64,000 bases of DNA, taken from positions 248,001 to 312,000 of IMG/VR virus record IMGVR_UViG_3300024999_000030, one strand, 5' to 3'. The notes beneath the pieces are model-generated. The model did not search any database and had not been told where the DNA came from. It was given only the letters and a program-made list of their open reading frames with translations. The stretch is from a virus. Below are positions 43,095-51,872 of the stretch, piece after piece; within the stretch, counting starts at the first letter, position 1; the number at the start of each line of letters is the position of its first letter. Position numbers and translations under genes: made by a program.

Positions 43095-44378
43095 ATGAAT
43101 GTAATGCACCACGCTATGGCTCAGCCCCATAAGGTAATTGTAGTAATGGACGACAAGGAAGTTAAGACAGCCATCCATGATTTTTGGGCAGTTAATGGGG
43201 CCACTCTAATGAAAGACACCCCTGGCTCATGGACCAAAGCTACTGCCTTGAGGGAATATTTGGAAAAACAAAAGGGCAGTAAATTATATTGGGACATGAT
43301 GTGGGAGTGGATTAGTGATGGTATTAAGAAAGTACCATTGAAGGTTTATAGAATTTCATCTGTTAGTGTGGACAAATGGGACGAAAAGACTGGAGCAATT
43401 CTTTCTGTTGTTGTCGACATAATTCCCAAAGTAAAACTTGGAGACTATAAAAATATTAAGTTACAGATGCCATCATTTAAAGCCCAACCCAAAGAGGTTG
43501 AAGGACAAATCCTGTTAGCGCTTAATCATTCACCGTTAGCTACTACCGAACAACTTCATAAGGTAATTGAAGCTGGAGACACAGTAGAGATGTCTTACTC
43601 TTTAACTAGAGTGGACAACAATGAAGTGCTTCAAACTAATGTTCGTGATATGGTCCATCTTAGTTCAGGCGCATATGCACCACAATTTGTTTCCGCTATT
43701 ATTGGGGAGTCTGCTCCAGATAAATTCAATAAAACTATTATTTTTCCTGAAGACTATATTCACGAATCTTTACGTGGAGTAGAGGTTAATCTTCAAGTAG
43801 AGACCACTGGAGTAATAAAACGTACACTACCCACTGAGGAAGCTGAAGCAGTTAGAGAGGGGATGTCGCTGGAAGATTGGCGAGCTAGGTTTGTTATGGA
43901 GATTGAAAAAAATAAAAAAGAGACATTTGAAATTAAAAAAAGAGATTTTATTAGAGCAGAAGCAGAAAAAATTCTGTTAGCTACTTCTGAAATAGATCCA
44001 ATTCCAGATAGTATGGTAGAGTCAGAAGCGGAGGCCCTTATGCAAAATCTAGCTAAATCTAAAAATATGACAGTAGATGAATATGCAGCAGAGATGAAGG
44101 TGAGTAAAGAATCTTTGTTTGCGGAGCTAGCATATCTAGCTGTAAGGCGACTTATGGTTAGGTTTGTTGTGGATGCTATCTGTGAAATGGAAGATTTTAA
44201 AGCAGATGAAAATAAGACTGAAGAATTTTTAATTAAATATGCAGCCGAAGCTGGCGAATCAGTAGAAAAAATAAAGACAGATGTTGGAGAAAAAGATATT
44301 TCTTTCTTAGTTAAATCTTATATGGTAGATGAATTTATTAATCAACATGTGGTTCTAGTGGAACCATCAGTTAGTTGA
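43095..44378 (+). CDS. tig: trigger-factor-like ribosome-associated chaperone
   Basis: Trigger factor binds the ribosome exit site and shields new chains. The layout matches: an N-terminal domain (1-~125) ending in PKVKLGDYKNIKL, as in trigger factor; an FKBP-like domain (about 155-240; AGDTVEMSYSL, FVSAIIG, KTIIFPEDY); and a helical C-terminal arm (about 255-400; PIPDSMVESEAEALMQNL, then YAAEMKVSKESLFAELA). The length of 427 aa is that of cellular trigger factor. The ribosome-docking signature (GFRxGxxP) is not seen; the matching place reads TPGSWTKATAL. AGGAGAG site. Probably helps fold phage proteins; docking may be altered. Confidence 0.78.
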   Translation: MNVMHHAMAQPHKVIVVMDDKEVKTAIHDFWAVNGATLMKDTPGSWTKATALREYLEKQKGSKLYWDMMWEWISDGIKKVPLKVYRISSVSVDKWDEKTGAILSVVVDIIPKVKLGDYKNIKLQMPSFKAQPKEVEGQILLALNHSPLATTEQLHKVIEAGDTVEMSYSLTRVDNNEVLQTNVRDMVHLSSGAYAPQFVSAIIGESAPDKFNKTIIFPEDYIHESLRGVEVNLQVETTGVIKRTLPTEEAEAVREGMSLEDWRARFVMEIEKNKKETFEIKKRDFIRAEAEKILLATSEIDPIPDSMVESEAEALMQNLAKSKNMTVDEYAAEMKVSKESLFAELAYLAVRRLMVRFVVDAICEMEDFKADENKTEEFLIKYAAEAGESVEKIKTDVGEKDISFLVKSYMVDEFINQHVVLVEPSVS

Positions 44379-44385
44379 TTCTTTA

Positions 44386-44414
44386 TTGACTTCTGACATA
44401 AAACTATTTATATT
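44386..44414 (+). promoter_or_regulatory. sigma-70-type promoter for DNA polymerase genes
   Basis: -35 TTGACT at 44386-44391, 17-base spacer, -10 TATATT at 44409-44414; the PHP-domain gene starts 27 bases on, after a GGAGG site. Confidence 0.82.
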
Positions 44415-44440
44415 GTAACTGAATGGAGGCGTAGATGTAG

Positions 44441-45340
44441 ATGTTTGCAAACTTACATACTCATACCGATTATTCTGTATTAGATGGAATGATGACGGTA
44501 GATAAGGCTTTTGAAAAAGCCAAGCAGAATGGATACTCCGCTCTAGCAATTACAGAACACGCAAATATGGCGTCTTTATTTGTTGCTTTAAAGGCGGCTG
44601 AAAAATATGATGTAAAATTTATTCCTGGTATAGAATTTAATTTTGCAGATGACACGGGCGACGAGAAGGAATATCATCTCGTCGCTTTAGCTTCAACCCA
44701 CAATGGACTTAAGTCTATTATGAAAGTTTCCTATGGGGCTTATTTTAAAGACTATAAGAATCCATATATCACATGGCAAGATCTAGATGAACTAGATAAA
44801 GATGGGGTATATCTTTTATCTGGATGTGAGGCAGGACTATTAGCAAGAAAAGCTTTATTTTTTGGCTCTTCTCGCGGAGGCCAAGTGTTAGATAGATTTT
44901 CATCTATGTTTGGTGATAGGTTCTTTGTTGAATTAAATGCCCCTTACAATGATAGGCAAAAAGATATCAATAGTATTTTATTAGATTTATCTAAACAAAA
45001 AAGTGTTCCAGCAATTATGACATTAGATAGTCATTATGCTAATGAAGCTGATGCGGAATTATTTCCAGTTTTTCAAGCAGTTCAATCTAAACGCACTATC
45101 TTTGATAAAGATAAATTTTACGATAGAAGTTCTTTAATCTCTGAGTCAGCGTTAAGAAATATGTGCGAGTCAGAATTTTCTTCCTCTATAGATAACGCCG
45201 CCGTATTAGCTTCTAGATGTCAGGACCCTAGGGAATATTTAAAAATTAGTGGCTCCTTTCTTATGCCAAAATTTGATGTGAGTTCAACGGACGACTATGA
45301 AGGATTTAAGAAGTGGAGGAAGGAAAACTATGGAGTATAA
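44441..45340 (+). CDS. dnaE: DNA polymerase III alpha, PHP-domain subunit (split gene)
   Basis: The N-terminal third of a bacterial replicative polymerase as its own 299-aa protein. PHP metal motifs are kept: NLHTHTDYSVLDG (His6, His8), AITEHANMA, IPGIEFNF, and LDSHYANEADAELF. These ligands suggest a working proofreading-type phosphoesterase rather than a dead domain. It ends (GFKKWRKENYGV) where a normal alpha subunit continues into the palm domain, 11 bases inside the next gene. The following start has its own strong ribosome binding site, so the split is real rather than a read error. Confidence 0.88.
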   Translation: MFANLHTHTDYSVLDGMMTVDKAFEKAKQNGYSALAITEHANMASLFVALKAAEKYDVKFIPGIEFNFADDTGDEKEYHLVALASTHNGLKSIMKVSYGAYFKDYKNPYITWQDLDELDKDGVYLLSGCEAGLLARKALFFGSSRGGQVLDRFSSMFGDRFFVELNAPYNDRQKDINSILLDLSKQKSVPAIMTLDSHYANEADAELFPVFQAVQSKRTIFDKDKFYDRSSLISESALRNMCESEFSSSIDNAAVLASRCQDPREYLKISGSFLMPKFDVSSTDDYEGFKKWRKENYGV

Positions 45341-47852
45341 TGAAAGTCATGAATATTTGACTTATCTATGTGTGAAGGGTTGGGATAAAAAACTAGTTCC
45401 CTTAAACTTATCTGAAAATAAAAACATAGAATATGCACAAAGACTTAAGCATGAATTACAAATGATTAATATGGCTAACTTAGATGATTATTTTTTAATT
45501 GTTTATGATATCATGAGATATTGTGATGAACAAGGAATTCAAAGGGGACCCGGGAGAGGGAGTTCAGGAGGATGTTTAGTCGCATATCTAACCAATATTA
45601 CTCATGTAGATAGTATAAAATATGAATGTTTGTTTTCTAGGTTCTTTAATATTGGTAGACTTCAAACGGGAAATCTTGCAGATATCGATGTGGATATTGA
45701 TCCTAGATATATTAATGATGTAATTGGATATATTAAAAATAAATATGGAGCAGATAAAGTCGCTGCCATTTCCACTGTTGTAAAGCTATTTGGTAAGTCT
45801 GCAATTAAAGATGTGTCCAGAGCGCTGGCAATTGGAGAAAACGGAACAGGTAAAGCCGAAAACAAGAAAGAGATATTCTCTTTAAGTAATCGTATTACTT
45901 CTTTCTTTCCTGATGATCCTAAAGCTACGGTGGCATCATCCGTATCAACATCCAGTGAGCTTAAGAAATATCAAGAACAGTTTCCAGAACTTTTCGATAA
46001 AGCTATTAAATTGGAGGGATTGGTTCGCTCCAACTCTATTCATGCATGTGGGATGACTATTTCTAGTGTACCCTTAATTGAACATCTACCTATGAAACTT
46101 TGTAAAATTAAAGGCGATGAAGATTCAGAGGAAGAAGATAATAGTTATGGTCAACAGGTACAACTCCGAGAAGTTGTAGACGTGGACATGAAGGTATTAG
46201 AGTCTAGGAAATTTTTGAAGTTTGACTTTCTTAAATTAAAAACTTTGTCCGTGGTTAGAGACACCTTAGATATGATTAAACAAAATCATGACGTTGATAT
46301 AAAGCTTCAAGATATTAACCTTGAAGATGAAAAAGTATATGAATATATGTGGAAGGCTCCTAATTTATTAGGTATTTTCCAGTTTGAAAGCTCTGGAATG
46401 AGAGATTTAGTCAGAGCAGTAAAACCTAGAAGTATTGAAGAGTTGGCGCACTGTAATGCTTTATATCGCCCAGGCCCAATCGATTCTGGTATATTAGCTC
46501 AGTATATTAAAAGACGACAGGGCAGAGAGATGATAGCATATGATCACGTAGCTCTTAAACCTATATTAGAAAATACATATGGGCTACCGGTGTTTCAAGA
46601 GCAAAATATGAAGATTGCTCAAACTATCGCGGGCTTTTCAGAACAAGAAGCTGACATTTTAAGAGCAGCTATGGGTAAAAAAGATAAAGATAAAATGGCC
46701 TCTCTTCAATCTAAATTTTTAGATGGGGCTGCATCCAAGGGATATAATAGGGACTTAGCGGAATATCTATTTGATGCTATTGAAAAATCCAGTAGATATG
46801 CATTTAATAAACCACACTCTGTGGCATATTCTATTATGGCTTATTATACCCTATGGCTTAAATTTTATTATCCTACTGAATTTATTACTGCCAGTATTAA
46901 TAATGAAAAAGATTGGGAAAAGATTTCTTTATTTGTTTTTGACGCACAAGAACATAATATTAAAGTTCTTCCAGTGGATGTATCTAAATCTCAAATTGAA
47001 TACACCGTTGCAGGTGATAAACAAATTCTTACAGGCTTTAAATCTATTAAGGGAGTGGGGGCAATAGCTCCTCAGATTATCGTCGCCCGTGCCCCATACG
47101 TAGATTTTGTTGATTTTTTAATTAGAACCCATGAGAAGGGTTCTAAGGTAAGCAGTGCAGTTGTTGATGCAGCTAATGCGGTAGGTGGATTTGAGTCTTT
47201 AGGTTTAAACAGGGCTACAGTAGAAGCTCATTATGATAAAGTAGCAAGCCTACTTAGGGTTGAATATTTAACTAAGGAAAATAAAATTACGGAGATGGTG
47301 ACAAAATACACTAAAGGCAATGAAACTATTGATATAGTGAAAGTTGTACAAGAATTAATTTCTAATTCCCCCACAGTTAGTTATGAGTTCGATAAGAGGC
47401 AAATGAGATATATTACTAAGGCTCTTTCCGCTGTATATCCAGAGAAGAAAGATACTGTGTCTGGAGTCCCTATCGAAGACCTACCAGATTGGCCTATGCT
47501 CAAAAAATGTAAACTTGAAAAAGCATACCTTGGATATTTTGTAAGTGGCCACCCCACTAAAGACGTTGCTATAAAACCCAAGAATCACCTTGGCTATGTG
47601 AGTAGTATGAATAACGGCGATAAAGTTGAAATCGTTGTTTTTATAGAAAGATTAGTAGTAGATAAAATTGTGTCTGGTGGCAAAAGAATGTGTAAGTTTG
47701 AAATTTCAGACGCCAGTGGCTCTACAGACTTAGCGGTGTTTATGAAATCTCATGAGATGTGTCCGATTATAGTTGGGTCAGTATGTCATCTTTTATGTGC
47801 GGTCAACGTATTTAACGGCAGAACCTCACTACAGTTTGTAAAGGTTTTATAG
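45330..47852 (+). CDS. dnaE: DNA polymerase III alpha, polymerase subunit (split gene)
   Basis: Replicates phage DNA. Start at 45330, with GGAGGA nine bases upstream. Residues follow the C-family polymerase: ELQMINMANLDDYFLIVYD, then GPGRGSSGG, ADIDVDID with the catalytic aspartates, and KFDFLKLKTL with the third. The fingers follow (ALYRPGPI, VFQEQNM, ILRAAMGKKD, FNKPHSVAYSIMAYYTLWLK), then helix-hairpin-helix and an OB fold near the end (EIVVFIERL ... KRMCKFEISD). At 840 aa plus the 299-aa PHP protein, it equals one DnaE. The two proteins must assemble. No epsilon or beta clamp gene is seen in the window. Confidence 0.93.
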   Translation: MEYNESHEYLTYLCVKGWDKKLVPLNLSENKNIEYAQRLKHELQMINMANLDDYFLIVYDIMRYCDEQGIQRGPGRGSSGGCLVAYLTNITHVDSIKYECLFSRFFNIGRLQTGNLADIDVDIDPRYINDVIGYIKNKYGADKVAAISTVVKLFGKSAIKDVSRALAIGENGTGKAENKKEIFSLSNRITSFFPDDPKATVASSVSTSSELKKYQEQFPELFDKAIKLEGLVRSNSIHACGMTISSVPLIEHLPMKLCKIKGDEDSEEEDNSYGQQVQLREVVDVDMKVLESRKFLKFDFLKLKTLSVVRDTLDMIKQNHDVDIKLQDINLEDEKVYEYMWKAPNLLGIFQFESSGMRDLVRAVKPRSIEELAHCNALYRPGPIDSGILAQYIKRRQGREMIAYDHVALKPILENTYGLPVFQEQNMKIAQTIAGFSEQEADILRAAMGKKDKDKMASLQSKFLDGAASKGYNRDLAEYLFDAIEKSSRYAFNKPHSVAYSIMAYYTLWLKFYYPTEFITASINNEKDWEKISLFVFDAQEHNIKVLPVDVSKSQIEYTVAGDKQILTGFKSIKGVGAIAPQIIVARAPYVDFVDFLIRTHEKGSKVSSAVVDAANAVGGFESLGLNRATVEAHYDKVASLLRVEYLTKENKITEMVTKYTKGNETIDIVKVVQELISNSPTVSYEFDKRQMRYITKALSAVYPEKKDTVSGVPIEDLPDWPMLKKCKLEKAYLGYFVSGHPTKDVAIKPKNHLGYVSSMNNGDKVEIVVFIERLVVDKIVSGGKRMCKFEISDASGSTDLAVFMKSHEMCPIIVGSVCHLLCAVNVFNGRTSLQFVKVL

Positions 47853-47853
47853 G

Positions 47854-47882
47854 TTGACTTTTAGAATACTTTGAGCTATATT
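47854..47882 (+). promoter_or_regulatory. sigma-70-type promoter for the HU-recombination gene series
   Basis: -35 TTGACT at 47854-47859, 17-base spacer, -10 TATATT at 47877-47882, beginning just past the polymerase stop and 22 bases before the HU-like gene. Probably drives genes to about 53.6 kb. Confidence 0.82.
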
Positions 47883-47903
47883 GTTATAGGATGAGAGGTA
47901 TAA

Positions 47904-48260
47904 ATGAGGACAACTAAGAAATATTTTATTGATAAGATTCTTCATGATCCGAGACAGCGCTTTTATATGAAGAGATCTGAATGTGCAATTATCTTAGAAA
48001 TTATAATGGAAGCAATTAAGGAATCAATTTTAAATCAACAGGTGGTAGAATTAAGAGGAATAGGTTCTATTGGTATTAAAGACGTTGGCCCAAAGAGTGT
48101 TTATGATTTTAAAGATAATAATACGTACACTAAGGAACATATATTGAAGTTAAAATTTTCAGCTTCGCCAGTAATTAAAGAGGAAATTAGAAAATTAAAT
48201 TCAGAATTAGATTCTGAGGATAAGATTAAAAGCGACTCAGGAGATGACAATGCAGTGTAA
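47904..48260 (+). CDS. HU/IHF-family DNA-bending protein
   Basis: Small nucleoid-type protein. Two N-terminal helices are followed by VELRGIGSIGIKDVGPKSVYDF, the HU beta-arm entry, and LKLKFSASPVIKEEIRKLN, the HU C-terminal strand and helix. An acidic tail (SEDKIKSDSGDD) is extra compared with host HU. It would bend and compact DNA or aid replication start. First gene after its promoter. Confidence 0.85.
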   Translation: MRTTKKYFIDKILHDPRQRFYMKRSECAIILEIIMEAIKESILNQQVVELRGIGSIGIKDVGPKSVYDFKDNNTYTKEHILKLKFSASPVIKEEIRKLNSELDSEDKIKSDSGDDNAV

Positions 48261-48849
48261 TAATTGTAAACATGATATTCCACTAAATATGGCCTTTGCT
48301 TATTCAAAGGGAGCCTGTCCATTTTGCGGTTCAGAATTTTTATCTGATTCAAAAGGATTAGCAATTCAACAGTTTTATAATAAACTATTTGAATGTTTTG
48401 GAACTAATCTGGAAATTGATAAAACTTTTACTATTCTTGGTTTTCTTTATAGTCCCGGCTCAGAAATAATTATAGAATCTTTAAAGAATTATGGTGACGC
48501 TTTTAATGAAATTAGCAAAGAAATATCTATTTCGTCAGCTTCCACAGTTGTTGATGTCCCGATAGCTGCCGATGAAGCCAAGGCTTCACCTCCAAATTCA
48601 TTTAAGCCCCCTAAGCCCCCAGTAAAGAAAGTCATTAGGCGCTCTGATTCTTCTGAAGATGATTCAAATATCCCATCGGCACCAATGTCTAATACTGGAA
48701 AAGATTATTCTATTCCAGAATCAGAAATTATAGATTTACCAGAACAATTACAGTCCTTAGCTCGTAATGTAAAAACTAAAGCTGATTATGATTTACTGAT
48801 GAAGATGGTGGCTGAAACAATGGTGCTGGGAGATCGTAGTGGCAATTGA
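48250..48849 (+). CDS. hypothetical protein with N-terminal zinc ribbon, ~199 aa
   Basis: AGGAG lies just before ATG 48250 (48244 is an alternative). An N-terminal zinc ribbon (CNNCKHD ... CPFCGSEF) is followed by a helical part, a long Ser/Pro-rich linker (SPPNSFKPPKPPVKKV) and a final helix. Sits between HU and the SSB-like protein; likely a replication or recombination accessory, not identified. Confidence 0.62.
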   Translation: MQCNNCKHDIPLNMAFAYSKGACPFCGSEFLSDSKGLAIQQFYNKLFECFGTNLEIDKTFTILGFLYSPGSEIIIESLKNYGDAFNEISKEISISSASTVVDVPIAADEAKASPPNSFKPPKPPVKKVIRRSDSSEDDSNIPSAPMSNTGKDYSIPESEIIDLPEQLQSLARNVKTKADYDLLMKMVAETMVLGDRSGN

Positions 48850-49339
48850 ATTTATTAAAGAAGTTTTATCAGCTATAGGTGGAATAAATGAAACTTCATT
48901 CCTAGATAAATACACATATATAGATGAGGTTATTAATCGTATTCCAATGTATAGTTGCATAGATCATAATGTGGCTAAGGAACTGGCGGCTATGTCATTA
49001 GCTGGGGCTAATATTTGTTCTGATTTAATTGGAGAGTTAACCCAAAGATATCAAATGTTAAATATTCTAATGAAAGAAGAGGAGGGAAAAGCTGGATTAT
49101 TGAGAAGTGGTAAGGGCACAGCTGCAGCACAAAAAATGTTTGCCCAAACAGATAAGGGTTTCATTGATGCGGTTACTAAAAAAGCAAACGCAGAAACAAT
49201 GTTAGAGGCATTAAAAAGAAAATATGATGTACTAATGGCTTTACATTATTTGAGTCGAGATATAGTAAAAAGTTTAGCCAAAGCTCCGTCATCGGAATCT
49301 TATGATGCGGCAAGCGAAGGTTCTTACGCAAGGCTATGA
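48839..49339 (+). CDS. hypothetical helical protein, 166 aa
   Basis: GTG start with GGGAG just upstream, 11 bases inside the previous gene. Largely helical; the middle (LIGELTQRYQMLNILMKEEEG) and the 105-140 segment look like coiled coil. Position directly before the SSB-like gene would suit a helicase loader or recombination mediator, but no motif proves it. Confidence 0.6.
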   Translation: MAIEFIKEVLSAIGGINETSFLDKYTYIDEVINRIPMYSCIDHNVAKELAAMSLAGANICSDLIGELTQRYQMLNILMKEEEGKAGLLRSGKGTAAAQKMFAQTDKGFIDAVTKKANAETMLEALKRKYDVLMALHYLSRDIVKSLAKAPSSESYDAASEGSYARL

Positions 49340-49364
49340 GCCTAAAATAAAAGGAGAAAACAAA

Positions 49365-50204
49365 ATGAGTAATATTTGGGATGAGTTTGAAAAATCTAGC
49401 ACTGGAGCCGCTAATGGTTCTCAGGGATCTGCCTCCGTAAAAGACAAGCGTATTGAGTTCAATAAGCCGTCTACTCAGGTTAGATTACTATCCAACAAAG
49501 AAGGTTTGAAACGTATGTTTCATTTCATTCGTGCCGCTGGAACAAAAGGGCGCTCTGTAGTTTGTTGTGGGGAGGGTTGTCCAGTGTGTGCAGTTGGCGA
49601 TATTCCACAACCTAAGTGGCTTATGGTTGCCCTAGAGAGGGAAACTCTACGAGTTGGAGTTGTTCAACTTACTAGGGGAATGATGAAGGGAATCTCGGCT
49701 CTCCGTAAATTGCAACCTTTTGGCCCAGACATGACGTCGTACGATCTTCTCGTTATTAAGAGCACTGAAAGAAATAAAGATGGAAAGGATCAGACGTCTT
49801 ATATGGTACATGGTCTACCACAGGGAACCGTTCCTCAGGTAGACGAAGCGACTCGTAACCGCGTAATTGCGGAAGCTAAAGAGCTAATGGACCACCTTGA
49901 TGATTTTGCTAAAATTTATTCTCCAGATCAAACGCTACGGTATCTTGGTTGGGCCACTCCAGGACAAACGGGACCCTCGACTAGTGTTCCCCAGCCATCT
50001 AAAGTCACCGTTGCCACTTCCACCTCGGCTCAGGTAACCCCTCCAACTTTTACACCAGCTACATCAGAAGCGTTCAGTGTTTCCAGCTTCCTATCTAAAC
50101 CAGAGCCGGAAGCAGATAATACCTTTAAAGTTGATCCTAAAATTGCCGAGGCTGCGCCATCTGTTGAGCCGGAAGATGAGGATACTCCGCAGTTTAAGCT
50201 ATGA
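49365..50204 (+). CDS. probable single-stranded-DNA-binding protein
   Basis: Start at 49365 after AAGGAG. The core (about 20-190) has strands with KPSTQVRLLSNKEGLKRMFHF and a Cys pair pattern VCCGEGCPVC that could hold zinc as in T4 gp32. A flexible Thr/Ser/Pro-rich linker leads to a strongly acidic tip (VEPEDEDTPQF), the hallmark tail of SSB proteins that recruits partners. Directly followed by RuvC and RecA genes. The SSB call rests on layout and context more than on a clear family match. Confidence 0.68.
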   Translation: MSNIWDEFEKSSTGAANGSQGSASVKDKRIEFNKPSTQVRLLSNKEGLKRMFHFIRAAGTKGRSVVCCGEGCPVCAVGDIPQPKWLMVALERETLRVGVVQLTRGMMKGISALRKLQPFGPDMTSYDLLVIKSTERNKDGKDQTSYMVHGLPQGTVPQVDEATRNRVIAEAKELMDHLDDFAKIYSPDQTLRYLGWATPGQTGPSTSVPQPSKVTVATSTSAQVTPPTFTPATSEAFSVSSFLSKPEPEADNTFKVDPKIAEAAPSVEPEDEDTPQFKL

Positions 50205-50731
50205 TTGTTTTAGCTTTAGATGTTTCATCTATTAGTACGGGTTGGGCCAACTTAGCCATATTAAAGGCAAAGAAAGCCAAAGCTCCATTGGCCAAGGTTA
50301 AAGGCTTCGGTTGTATTATGCCGAAGTCTTCCTTGTCCACTGAAAGACTTATTATGTTTGAAAGTCAATTGAAGAGTTTAATTTATGAAGTCAAACCAGA
50401 TATATGTGTTATCGAAGATCTAAATCATTTGAGAAATATGGATGTTGTTAAAGTCTTAGCTTCTTTTTTAGGTACAGCTAAAAAAGTGTGTTACGAATAT
50501 CATAAACAAGAACCCATTTTGATTAGAAGATCTCACGTTCTTAAGCAAACTGTTGGCAATGGGGATGCTTCCAAAGAAGAAGTAGTTAAATATATTGAAA
50601 AATTATTTAATCTTACCTTACCTGAAATTGGGAAGGAAGATATTGCCGATGCCATTGTTACTGGTTATTGTTATGTTATTGAAGCTGGAAAAATCCCAAC
50701 AACAGAAGGAGATGGTAATGGCAAAAATTAA
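50201..50731 (+). CDS. ruvC: RuvC-like Holliday junction resolvase
   Basis: RNase-H-fold nuclease: ALDVSSISTGWA with Asp7, CVIEDLNHL with the Glu, and EDIADAIVTGYCY with the final acidic pair. Length 176 aa is normal. It cuts four-way junctions left by recombination and replication fork collapse. Overlaps the SSB-like gene (ATGA) and the RecA gene by 14 bases. Confidence 0.88.
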   Translation: MIVLALDVSSISTGWANLAILKAKKAKAPLAKVKGFGCIMPKSSLSTERLIMFESQLKSLIYEVKPDICVIEDLNHLRNMDVVKVLASFLGTAKKVCYEYHKQEPILIRRSHVLKQTVGNGDASKEEVVKYIEKLFNLTLPEIGKEDIADAIVTGYCYVIEAGKIPTTEGDGNGKN

Positions 50732-51857
50732 AGAGAAAGAGGACAATCCCTTTTCTGATACTAAACGCACTGGTATTCTTAAAAAGTTTTTCGAAGAAGC
50801 AGCATGGAATGAAGATAGAGATGCCAAAATTACGGTTGTTCCAACATCTTCATTTGCATTGAATTATATTTTAGGAGTGGGTGGCCTTCCTCTTGGCCGT
50901 ATTGTCCAACTTGCTGGAGCTGAATCTTCTGGGAAGACTACTCTCTGCATGGACCTCATGCGACATGCAGAGGATATGGGATACAGTTTTTTGTTTTTTG
51001 ACGTAGAACAAACATATAGTGCTGATCTTGCAAACAAAATTGGTATTAAGACTCCTCCCTCTGAGTATATGGTTAAGGAGTCTAGGGCCGCTGTTATTTG
51101 GTCTAAGCTGATTGGGCCACATAAGGGACTTAAAAAACAAGAAGGAATTTTATGTCCAGATAGTGAAATTGGAAATTATTTCTTAAAGGAAAAAAATCTT
51201 AAACTTATTTTTATAGACAGTTTAAATTCTTTAATCGTTCCTAGGGTCGAAAATTCAGATTTAGGCACTCAACAAGTTGGAGCATTATCTTCTTTCTTAT
51301 CTCAAAATCTTCCTTTGCTAGTGCCTAAGTTAGCCTTTGCTGGCGTTACCCTTGTTGGAATTCAACAGTTGCGCAGTAAGATTGGTGTAATGTATGGGGA
51401 CCCCACAACAACTTCTGGAGGTCGTGCCTGGAAACACGATGTATCTGTTTCAATTAACTTGACACCAAGTGAAGCTAAAGACAATAAAATCTTTGATGGC
51501 GAGGGTGCGGTTATAGGTACATCAGTTACCGCTTATATTTCTAAATCTAAAGTTTCTAGACCATATATGAAGGGCCATTATAAAGTAATTTTTGGCCAAG
51601 GGGTTGTTGAGCAAGAGCGTGAGGTTTTTGATATTGCACTTCGTCGTAGGGTAATAACTAAACCAAACACTCAAAGTTATGAATTTGAAGGAGCAACGTG
51701 GCGAGGAGAAAAAGCAATTCTGGAATCAATTGCAACAGATGAATCTTTGCGTAATAAAATTATTGCTAGTATTTATGCTCGCCGTTATGAAACTCTAGAT
51801 GGTGAATTTGATGTAGCTCCACCAGAGGGTATGATTTCAGATGATCAAGATGTTTAA
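50718..51857 (+). CDS. recA: RecA/UvsX-like recombinase
   Basis: Start at 50718, after GGAG. RecA core: Walker A GAESSGKTT at 67-75, FFDVEQTYS near 93, Walker B LKLIFIDSLNSL near 170, loop L1/L2 region with LVGIQQLRSKIG and the L2-like TTTSGGRAWKHDVSV. 379 aa, between UvsX and bacterial RecA in size. It pairs and exchanges DNA strands, needed for recombination-dependent replication. Forms a clear unit with SSB-like and RuvC genes. Confidence 0.92.
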   Translation: MAKIKEKEDNPFSDTKRTGILKKFFEEAAWNEDRDAKITVVPTSSFALNYILGVGGLPLGRIVQLAGAESSGKTTLCMDLMRHAEDMGYSFLFFDVEQTYSADLANKIGIKTPPSEYMVKESRAAVIWSKLIGPHKGLKKQEGILCPDSEIGNYFLKEKNLKLIFIDSLNSLIVPRVENSDLGTQQVGALSSFLSQNLPLLVPKLAFAGVTLVGIQQLRSKIGVMYGDPTTTSGGRAWKHDVSVSINLTPSEAKDNKIFDGEGAVIGTSVTAYISKSKVSRPYMKGHYKVIFGQGVVEQEREVFDIALRRRVITKPNTQSYEFEGATWRGEKAILESIATDESLRNKIIASIYARRYETLDGEFDVAPPEGMISDDQDV

Positions 51858-51872
51858 ATCCAGGAGGATAAA

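Noticed and set aside
45300-45360. Intron or sequencing frameshift between the two DNA polymerase III genes
   Set aside because: The overlap is only 11 bases, no coding sequence is missing, and the second gene has its own strong GGAGGA site, so a natural split fits better.
46771-47067. 98-codon + strand open frame
   Set aside because: Out-of-frame shadow inside the polymerase gene; Leu/Ile-rich by composition.
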